Below are positions 12,034-20,358 of a stretch of DNA of 64,000 nt, in pieces. This DNA is from Candida dubliniensis CD36 (Eukaryota; Ascomycota; Pichiomycetes; Serinales; Debaryomycetaceae). The notes under the pieces were generated by a model. It was given only the letters and a program-made list of their open reading frames with translations. It was not told the origin of the DNA and ran no database searches. Position numbers and translations under genes: made by a program. Each line of letters starts with the position of its first letter. Positions within the stretch are counted from its first letter, which is position 1. Where the stretch lies: assembly GCF_000026945.1 (NCBI RefSeq), contig NC_012864.1:682001-746000 (forward strand), in the 5' to 3' direction.

Positions 12034-14121
12034 ATGTCTGAAGAAATATCTTTATCATTAGAAGAAACAAATAAACTACGAATTAATGCAGGATTACCAC
12101 CTATACCAACACCCCAACCTAATAATGATGCAGAAGAAGAAGATAAAGTGATATCTTTATCAATTGAAGAAACCAATAAATTACGACAACAAATTGGATT
12201 ACCTTTACTACCAATAACTACAATTACAAATTTATTTGGTGATGATATTGAATATAAAAATTATGAAAATTATGAAAAGAAACAATTACAAGAATTAGAA
12301 AATAATCAATTATTAGAAAGAATTAATAATGCAAAATTTAATACCAATAAACGGAAATTTTTAACTAATAATACTTTAATTGATGATAATGATAATGAAA
12401 AAGATTTAGATTTAGATTTAGATACAGATGATTGGTTAAATAATTTAGGCAAAACTGATTCTATTCCTAAACTGAGCAAGAACAAGAAACAGAAAGTAGT
12501 AACTGGTATTGCTAAGCCAAACAAATATAATGAAAGTTCTGAAATTATTATTGGTCATAGTATTAAAGAATTACGATCACTTGGTAATAATGAAATTTTA
12601 ACATTGAAAGATAGTAATATATTAAATGATGAAGAAAGAGAAAGAGAAAGAGAAAGAGAAAGAGAACCGGAAGATATTTTAATTAATCAAGATTTATCTA
12701 ATAAGGCAACATTAAAAAGAAATTTAACAGAAAGGAAAGAAGCAGAGAATATTAAATTTAATGGGAGACATTATAGAAGGAATAATAACGACAACGACAA
12801 CGAAGAAGAAGAGAAAGAAGAAGAGGAAGAAGATTTTGATGACAATGGATTGTTGATTAATGATAAAGTGATAATGAGTGGATCTACTATTGATTTATCT
12901 AAGCCCATTGTATCAGTAAAAGATAAAAAGAAGAATATGATGACAATTACTAATTTATTTGAAGATCTTGATAATGATGATGATGATGACAACAATGTCA
13001 AATCAAATGTACCTATAAAAATGAAAAAAATAAAGAAAAAGAAAGATAATATTAAAAAGAAGTTAACTAAATATAAGTTATTAGATGTTACTATAAAACC
13101 AAATAACAATGATGATAATGACAACAATGATAATATTGATGATGATATTGATGATATTGAAAATCAATTATCTAATAGTATATCTAGTTTAAGAACCAAA
13201 AAATTACAAACTAGATCAGAATTTACTCCAGAACAATTAGCTGAAGAAATATCTACTAATAAACGATGGGAATTTGAAAAGAATTTAGAACAAGAAAATT
13301 TGAAAAATAATGTATTATATAATGATACAATAGGATTTTTAAATAATTTGGAGAGTAATATTTTAAGTGAATCAGGTGAAGTTGAAATGATTACCAACAC
13401 TAATGAAAGTGATAATGAACAACAAGAACAAGAACAAGAACAAGACCACGCACAAGAACAAGACCACTCACAAGAACAAGATTTGAAGCAAATTATTGAT
13501 AAATTGGATTCTAATGTTGTTGAAGAGAAACAAAAAAATGATGAAATACCAAAATTTAATGGTGGATTAGCTGAAACTTTGAAATTTTTGAAATCTCATA
13601 ATATATTTGAATCAACAAGAGGAATAAGTACCATAACTAATCAAGAATTGAGACAACAAGAATTAGCAAGAGAAGAAGTAATTAAAAAATCAGAATTATT
13701 AAAGATGAAAATATCAATTGAAGAAAGAATATTAAAAGAAGAATTAAATAAAGATAAATCATATATTCGAATGCCTAAAATTGAACGATCAAGATATTTT
13801 GAAAAATTATTAGATATTAGATTAAAACAAAAAGGAATAATCATTGATAATGATAATAATAATAAGAGAAATCTGTCAGGGATGGTACAAAATAATTTAA
13901 AAATATATAATCCTAAAGTTGAATTAACTTATAAAGATGAATTAGGTAATGTATTAAATACTAAACAAGCATATAAACAATTATCTCATAAATATCATGG
14001 AACAGGATTAGATAAAACTAAAAAGAAACAAGAACAAATGAAGAAGAAGAAAATGCAAAAGGGTAAAAATTCAACAACAACAACAACAACAACAACGGTT
14101 ACAGAAAGAATTATCAACTAA
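12034..14121 (+). CDS. SNU66: Snu66/SART1 family U4/U6.U5 tri-snRNP protein
   Basis: 695 aa. It opens with two copies of the Hub1-interaction (HIND) motif: SLSLEETNKLRINAGLPP at residues 6-23 and SLSIEETNKLRQQIGLP at about 42-58. This is the hallmark of Snu66, where HIND elements bind the ubiquitin-like protein Hub1 and influence 5' splice-site choice. The rest is highly charged, with long Asp/Asn/Glu runs. The conserved C-terminal SART1 region includes GGLAETLKFLKSHNIFE and the tail segment YKDELGNVLNTKQAYKQLSHKYHGTG. A Glu/Gln/His repeat (QEQEQEQDHAQEQDH) lies at about residues 468-485. A stem-loop follows 34 nt past the stop. Confidence 0.92.
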   Translation: MSEEISLSLEETNKLRINAGLPPIPTPQPNNDAEEEDKVISLSIEETNKLRQQIGLPLLPITTITNLFGDDIEYKNYENYEKKQLQELENNQLLERINNAKFNTNKRKFLTNNTLIDDNDNEKDLDLDLDTDDWLNNLGKTDSIPKLSKNKKQKVVTGIAKPNKYNESSEIIIGHSIKELRSLGNNEILTLKDSNILNDEEREREREREREPEDILINQDLSNKATLKRNLTERKEAENIKFNGRHYRRNNNDNDNEEEEKEEEEEDFDDNGLLINDKVIMSGSTIDLSKPIVSVKDKKKNMMTITNLFEDLDNDDDDDNNVKSNVPIKMKKIKKKKDNIKKKLTKYKLLDVTIKPNNNDDNDNNDNIDDDIDDIENQLSNSISSLRTKKLQTRSEFTPEQLAEEISTNKRWEFEKNLEQENLKNNVLYNDTIGFLNNLESNILSESGEVEMITNTNESDNEQQEQEQEQDHAQEQDHSQEQDLKQIIDKLDSNVVEEKQKNDEIPKFNGGLAETLKFLKSHNIFESTRGISTITNQELRQQELAREEVIKKSELLKMKISIEERILKEELNKDKSYIRMPKIERSRYFEKLLDIRLKQKGIIIDNDNNNKRNLSGMVQNNLKIYNPKVELTYKDELGNVLNTKQAYKQLSHKYHGTGLDKTKKKQEQMKKKKMQKGKNSTTTTTTTTVTERIIN

Positions 14122-14154
14122 AAAGATCAAGAATGTAACAGATTCAATTGATAG

Positions 14155-14225
14155 AAATTATGCATTAATAAAAAGAAATTTTTCACTTTATATTTTGTGA
14201 AATACTTTTTATTAATGCATAATTT
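14155..14225. terminator. Long hairpin: 21-bp perfect inverted repeat 3' of SNU66
   Basis: Positions 14155-14175 are exactly the reverse complement of 14205-14225 (21 nt). Inside the 29-nt gap a further 6-bp pairing (TTTCAC at 14181-14186 with GTGAAA at 14197-14202) can stack, giving a 71-nt structure. It starts 34 nt after the stop codon, so it probably lies in the 3' UTR or cleavage region. Assigning a terminator or 3'-end role is inference. Confidence 0.6.
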
Positions 14226-14920
14226 ATATTTATTAATAATCCAATCCAATAATAATAAGTTATATTCTCTATATCTCGTAGTTTTCTATATATTATCCAA
14301 TTCCGAGAATTTAAATATATAACAACAGTCGTAATTGATTCATTGTATAATGCTCATCTACTAATTAACAATGTGCTGTGTATGAATGAATAATAGTTTA
14401 TCCAATCAATCAATTAAATGAATAGAATAGAATAGAATTGTTAGAAGTTGGATTGAATTTTGACAAATAATTTTAAAAACAATGATTGAATAAGATGAAG
14501 ATCGGACTATTAAAAAAAAAAAACAAAAAATGGCAATATCTGATTGGTTAATAATAATTAAATTCTATTGTATGCCAAGACTGGGAACCCAACCAAACCA
14601 GCCGATGTTGTTAACTACATTCAATTCCAATTCAATTCAATTCATTCAATTGTTTTACAATAACACAAAAATTGATATTCAGTCAATCATTGAAGAAGGA
14701 AGGAAGGAAGGAAGGAAGGAAGATGAAAAAGATAAAGAAAAATTTTTTATTTATTCATCATCATCATCATCATCTGCTACCATGTAAATAGTTTTTCATC
14801 ATTGGTGTATATCTTCTCTTCAATTAAATTAAATTAAATTGAATTGAATTGTCAACTAGAAGAATTACGATTAGTTAATTAATTTAATTTATATTGTAAA
14901 GTATATATATATATATAACT

Positions 14921-14952
<32 letters not shown>

Positions 14953-15530
14953 TTAATTCATTTAATCTATTCCATCATTCCATTCCATTCCATCACCCTC
15001 TTTCATTTCCTTTCCTTTCCTTTCCTTTTCCACCCCCCTGAATATTTTTTTTATTTTTGTCACAAGAAAAAATTTTTTTTTTTTTTTTTTCTTTCTTTTC
15101 TTTTCTTTCTTTATTTATTTAACATTTATCAATTCCATCAACTTCCCATTAACTTCTTCCCCCTTTTTAATATATTAAGCCTTGTTTAATTCTTGTAATT
15201 AAATAAACTAAAAGGGGTCTAATATTTTAACTATCATCATTATCATTATCATTATCATTACTGGCAAAATCCAATAGTTAGGTTAATCTCCTGGTTAGAA
15301 TTTTTTTATTTTTTTTAACAAAAAAAAAACAACCAGATTTAACAATAACAACAATAACAATAAGAAGAAGAAGAAGAAGAAAGCCGAAAGCCGAAAAAAC
15401 ATAAAAACGAAAACAAATTAAAATTAAAAAAAAAAATCACTTCTTTTATCATCAATTCAATTTCTATATTTCCTTCCTTTTGAAGTTTATTCTATTATAT
15501 ATATATATATATTGTTCAAGAGAAGAGAAG
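14226..15530. other. Intergenic region upstream of CCC2
   Basis: AT-rich with many short tandem repeats: GGAA at about 14697-14721, ATC/TCA at 14756-14774, CTTT at 14921-14952, TTTCC near 15005-15028 and GAA near 15362-15380. An ATG-started 85-codon ORF at 14530 is built from these repeats and is not believed. No TTTGCTCA copper-factor site was noticed. Confidence 0.65.
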
Positions 15531-18500
15531 ATGCCACTGTCACTGTCTATTTTTGAATCAAATTCTAATGAAAATAATATCACAGTGGTTTTGGAAATTT
15601 TAGATTTACATACTACAAAAGATATCACCGATATTACAACTATACTAAATAAATTATTCCCTAAACTCATATCCAAAGATTTCCATCATCAACAACTCAC
15701 AATTATATATGATTCTTATGATTATGATGATATTAGTATATTAAATGCCATATCAGAAATTGGTTTCCCCGTGAAAATCCTTTCCAGTACTGCACCACAA
15801 TATAAAACAACAGTTAATATTCAAGGTATGACTTGTGGTGCATGTTCAGCTTCTATAACTGAAGCTTTGGAGAAAACTCCTGGAGTTTATAAAGCATCAA
15901 TTTCATTAATCACAGAAAATGGATTAATTATTCATTCACCTAAATTATCAATTGAAAATATTATAACCATTATTGAAGATTGTGGATTTGATGCTCAAAT
16001 TGAAAGTTCCAAAACTAAACATACACAATCACAATCACAATCACTACCAAAAACTTCTCAACCACAAAGATTCAAAACTACTATTGGAATAATTGGAATG
16101 ACATGTGGTGCTTGTTCTGCTTCAATAACTAATGTCATAGAAAAATTACCGGGAGTAGAAAATGTATCGGTTTCATTAATAACTGAAGAAGCTTCTATTA
16201 TTCATGATTCAACCATCACAATTCAACAATTAAAACAAACCATTGAAGATTGTGGATTTACTGCAACATTCACAAAATCAATAAATTTAAATCAATATTC
16301 ATCAAATAATAATAATAATGAGGATGATTCCAATGAACAAGTCACATTAAAAATTGTTGGAGTTAATCATACTACTGATTTAATTGGTTTACGATATAAT
16401 ATTGAAGCTTATTTACGAAGTATATCAGGAATTCAAAAATTTGATTTAACATTACGTGGAATGAATGCAAGTTCAGATATAATGCCTACACAAGTTGGTA
16501 CATTAATAACTGAAGAAGATACTATTACTGATGTTAAAAATCTTGTTAATGAATTAGTTTTCCAATATGATTCAGATAATGTTGGAATAAGAGATATTAT
16601 CGATGGATTAAATTCTATTGATCATGGTAATAATAATAATAATAATATTGAATTTATGGTGATAAATTCATTAGATCAATCTTCAACTACTCAATTGAAA
16701 TTATTATCAAAAATTAAAGATATTAATTATTGGAAAAATATTTTTATTCAAAGTCTTATATTTGGTATTCCAGTATTATTTTTAAATCATACCAAAAATT
16801 GGCCCATTTGGGAAACTACCATGATTTTCCCCGGATTATATTTGGTATCTTTATTGGAATTAATATTAAGTAGTTATATTCAATTATGTTTAGGAGCAAT
16901 ATTTATTAGGAAATTTTCATCATTTTTAAGAAAAGGTTTTAAAGGTGCTACAATGGACGTATTAGTTTGTATATCAACCATGTGTTCATATATTTTTTCA
17001 CTTACAACTATTATTGTTAGTGTTTGGAATGGAAAAAAAGATGGTGCCCCACCAGTATTATTTGATACTTTAGTTATGTTAATTTCATTTGTTTCATTTG
17101 GGAAATTATTAGAAAATAAAGCTAAAGGGGCAACATCAACAGCATTATCAAGTTTATTATCATTAACACCATCAATTTGTACTATTATTAATGATATTCC
17201 TGAATATGAAAAATTCATTAATATACAACAAAATCAATCAATTGAAAAATCAGAAAATAAAATTAAAAATAAAAATTCATCTTTTATACAAGATTTCCCC
17301 ACTAGAGTTATAAGTATTGATTTAATACAACCTAATGATATTGCTATTGTTTTACCTGGAGGTAAAATACCTGCTGATGGAGAAATTGTTTTCGGTGAAA
17401 CAGAAATTGATGAATCTTTAATTACTGGTGAACCATTACCAGTTTATAAAAAATTTAAAGATAAAGTTATTGGTGGTTCAATTAATGGACCTCATTTAAT
17501 TCATATTAAAGTGATTCATACGGGGAAAAAATCTCAATTACAACAAATTATTAATTTAGTTAAAGAATCTCAAATTAATAAAGCTCCAGTACAAAAATTT
17601 TCTGATTATATTGCTGCTAGATTTGTTCCATTTGTATTATTATTGGCAATATTTACATTTATATTTTGGATGATAATTTGTTTTACTATTCATCAAGATA
17701 AATTACCAAAAATTTTTCAAAATGAAATTAATGGGAAATTTTTTGTTTGTTTAAAATTATCAATTTCTGTCATTGTAGTTGCTTGTCCTTGTGCTTTAGG
17801 ATTAGCTGCACCAACAGCAGTTATGGTGGGTACTGGAATTGGAGCTATTAATGGAGTTTTAATTAAAGGTGCTAAAGTTTTAGAAAAAATAACTGCAATT
17901 AATATAATTCTATTCGATAAAACTGGAACTTTAACTACTGGAGAAATGTCTTTAGTTAATTTCCAACCATTATTATCATCATTATCAAAATCACAATCAA
18001 AATCACAATCAAAATCAAAATCACAATTAAAATCACAATTAAAAATATCTGATTGGTGGAAATTAGTTGGATCAGTAGAATGTCATTCTGAACATCCCAT
18101 TGGTAGAGCTTTAACTAAACTGGCTAAATCAAATTTAAATTTAAATTTTGATGATGATCATTTTGATACAATTGTTAATGATATTAATGTATTGATAGGA
18201 TTAGGAATTCAAGCCAATGTTACATTAACAGGAGCAACAACAGTAGGAACAGAAACTAATCAATATAATGTATATGTTGGTAATGATAAATTAATTGAAG
18301 AAAAATTCCCCAATTTATTAAACAATATTGATGAAAAATTATTACATTCAACAAATACAGTTTCTCATGTTATTATTGATGGAGAATATAGTGGATATAT
18401 TGAATTGACAGATGCATTAAAACCTGGTTCTTGGGAAGTGGTTAATTATTTAAAAAATCAAGGCTATATTATTGGTATGGTCACAGGTGATAATCGTGGT

Positions 18501-19250
18501 GCTGCTTTAAAAATTGCTCAAGAAGTGGGGATTCCATTTGATAATGTTTTTTATGAAGTATCTCCTATTCATAAAGATAATGTTATTACTGATTTACATA
18601 ATCGTCTTGGAGGTATCACCAATAATGGTAATGTTAACGTTGCATTTATTGGTGATGGTATTAATGATGCACCAGCATTAGCTAAAGCAGATATTGGTAT
18701 GGCAATTAGTTCTGGTACTGATATTGCTATTGAAAGTGCTGATATTGTATTAATTGGTGGACGTAATAATCAAACTGATTTATATGGAGTTATTAATGCT
18801 TTAAAAATTTCTACAACTACTTTCAATAGAATTAAAATCAATTTTTTATGGGCAATAATTTATAATGTTTTCATGTTACCATTTGCTATGGGATGTTTTT
18901 TACCATTGAATATTGTTTTACCACCAGTTGCTGCTGGTGCAGCAATGATGTTTAGTTCTCTTAGTGTTGTTTTCAGTTCATTATTATTGAAAAGATGGAC
19001 TCCACCAAAAATTGAAATTAAGGAAACTTTTATTAATGATGATTTAGAAATGGGAAATAATACTTTTGATGGATTTAGTTTGAAAAATGGAACTTTAGAA
19101 CAATTTAATAATGTGAAAAGAAAAAGTGCCATTAATTTTAGTTCATTATTCGCCAAGATGACAAGAAGAAGGAGAGGAGGAGGAGGAGGAGGAGGAAGAA
19201 GAAATAATAATAATCAATCTTATGAATTAGTATCCAATAGGTTTTCATGA
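15531..19250 (+). CDS. CCC2: Cu(I)-transporting P1B-type ATPase (Ccc2/ATP7 family)
   Basis: 1239 aa from the ATG at 15531; upstream in-frame extension has only a TTG. It pumps Cu(I) into the late Golgi to load multicopper ferroxidases such as Fet3-type enzymes, linking copper to high-affinity iron uptake. Two heavy-metal-associated domains carry GMTCGACSAS (Cys102/105 and Cys192/195). Membrane segments follow. The ion motif CPC is at 752-754. The phosphorylation site DKTGT has Asp796. The HP motif (SEHPIG) is at 855-856, and GDGINDAP begins at 1041. The tail is Arg/Gly/Asn-rich. Codons 3 and 5 are CTG, so the N-terminus reads MPSSSSIFES in a CUG-Ser yeast. Candida has a second copper ATPase, CRP1, for copper detoxification; locus order favours CCC2. 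Confidence 0.88.
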   Translation: MPLSLSIFESNSNENNITVVLEILDLHTTKDITDITTILNKLFPKLISKDFHHQQLTIIYDSYDYDDISILNAISEIGFPVKILSSTAPQYKTTVNIQGMTCGACSASITEALEKTPGVYKASISLITENGLIIHSPKLSIENIITIIEDCGFDAQIESSKTKHTQSQSQSLPKTSQPQRFKTTIGIIGMTCGACSASITNVIEKLPGVENVSVSLITEEASIIHDSTITIQQLKQTIEDCGFTATFTKSINLNQYSSNNNNNEDDSNEQVTLKIVGVNHTTDLIGLRYNIEAYLRSISGIQKFDLTLRGMNASSDIMPTQVGTLITEEDTITDVKNLVNELVFQYDSDNVGIRDIIDGLNSIDHGNNNNNNIEFMVINSLDQSSTTQLKLLSKIKDINYWKNIFIQSLIFGIPVLFLNHTKNWPIWETTMIFPGLYLVSLLELILSSYIQLCLGAIFIRKFSSFLRKGFKGATMDVLVCISTMCSYIFSLTTIIVSVWNGKKDGAPPVLFDTLVMLISFVSFGKLLENKAKGATSTALSSLLSLTPSICTIINDIPEYEKFINIQQNQSIEKSENKIKNKNSSFIQDFPTRVISIDLIQPNDIAIVLPGGKIPADGEIVFGETEIDESLITGEPLPVYKKFKDKVIGGSINGPHLIHIKVIHTGKKSQLQQIINLVKESQINKAPVQKFSDYIAARFVPFVLLLAIFTFIFWMIICFTIHQDKLPKIFQNEINGKFFVCLKLSISVIVVACPCALGLAAPTAVMVGTGIGAINGVLIKGAKVLEKITAINIILFDKTGTLTTGEMSLVNFQPLLSSLSKSQSKSQSKSKSQLKSQLKISDWWKLVGSVECHSEHPIGRALTKLAKSNLNLNFDDDHFDTIVNDINVLIGLGIQANVTLTGATTVGTETNQYNVYVGNDKLIEEKFPNLLNNIDEKLLHSTNTVSHVIIDGEYSGYIELTDALKPGSWEVVNYLKNQGYIIGMVTGDNRGAALKIAQEVGIPFDNVFYEVSPIHKDNVITDLHNRLGGITNNGNVNVAFIGDGINDAPALAKADIGMAISSGTDIAIESADIVLIGGRNNQTDLYGVINALKISTTTFNRIKINFLWAIIYNVFMLPFAMGCFLPLNIVLPPVAAGAAMMFSSLSVVFSSLLLKRWTPPKIEIKETFINDDLEMGNNTFDGFSLKNGTLEQFNNVKRKSAINFSSLFAKMTRRRRGGGGGGGRRNNNNQSYELVSNRFS

Positions 19251-20114
19251 ATTAAACAAGAATAAGAAAAAAAAATGTTCTATTAAACCGTAGAATGAAT
19301 TTAACCCCCTTTATGGTTTGCCTTATGAATTGATTCCATTTAAGGAAAACATAAAATTATAGAAATTGAGGAGGAATAAGGTATAGGTTGTGTCAATAAT
19401 TATAATAATAATAATAATAATAATATGGCTTATGTTTGTTATTTGTTTTATACATATTTTTAATATCATATATATTTTAATGATGTGATCCTAACCAATG
19501 GGGAAAATAATAAAGGATATACAATCATTGTTTGCTTCTATAGTGCCTTTCATGTTGTAGTGTTATGCTTATTTGAATATCAATGGGGGGAGGGGGTTTT
19601 ATTTGGTTCAATTATTTCTTTGATTCTAAATCAAGAAATAAATAAAGTGTCTTTTCATTGTAGTTGCAAAAAAAAAAAGAGAGAACTTTCCTATTTTCAT
19701 TTTTATATTCTTTCAACAGCATTGCAAAATAAAACTCTCCAATAATAAATCAATTTTATCTTCAACTTATCAACTCGTTAACTTCAACTTCTAAAAAAGG
19801 AGTATGGGGGTGTCCAAAGAAATTTCAAGAATCTTAACCATTTGAATTTTGTCTTTTTTTTTTTTAGGGAATTACACAGTTGACAAAAACCATCAATTCT
19901 TTATTCTATAAATATAACCAAGACTGCTAGTTATCATATGGTTGATAATTCATTTTCTTTTCTTTCTCTTTCTCTTTCTCTTTCTCTTTACTTCCATTAG
20001 TCCAAATTTCATTGCTATAAATATATACATACATATATATATATATTTGTGTATATATATATACTCTGGTGTTCCTTTTTTTTTTTTTTTGTTCTTTAGT
20101 TTTCCCCCTGATTT
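19251..20114. other. Intergenic region CCC2 to secreted precursor
   Basis: AT-rich with (AAT)n near 19401-19424, a CTTTCT run near 19960-19988 and TATATA boxes at about 20030-20065 close to the next ATG. No gene seen; the ORF near 19.5 kb lacks an ATG. Confidence 0.65.
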
Positions 20115-20327
20115 ATGAAAGTTTACAATTTATTTCTTATTGCTAATTTGGCAAATGGTTTAACCATTAATCCTGCTTCTGCTCAACCAAGTAATGATGT
20201 TTCATCTCAAGTTGATGCTGCTGATGCTGCTGCTGCTAATGGTAATGGTGGTGGTGATGGTATGAAGACTAAACATTCTTTTTCTAAAGGAATTTCCATT
20301 AGAAAAGATCTTGCTCAAGATTCTGAG

Positions 20328-20358
<31 letters not shown>

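Noticed and set aside
14530..14787. 85-codon + strand ORF upstream of CCC2
   Set aside because: It is largely a translation of GGAA and TCA microsatellites.
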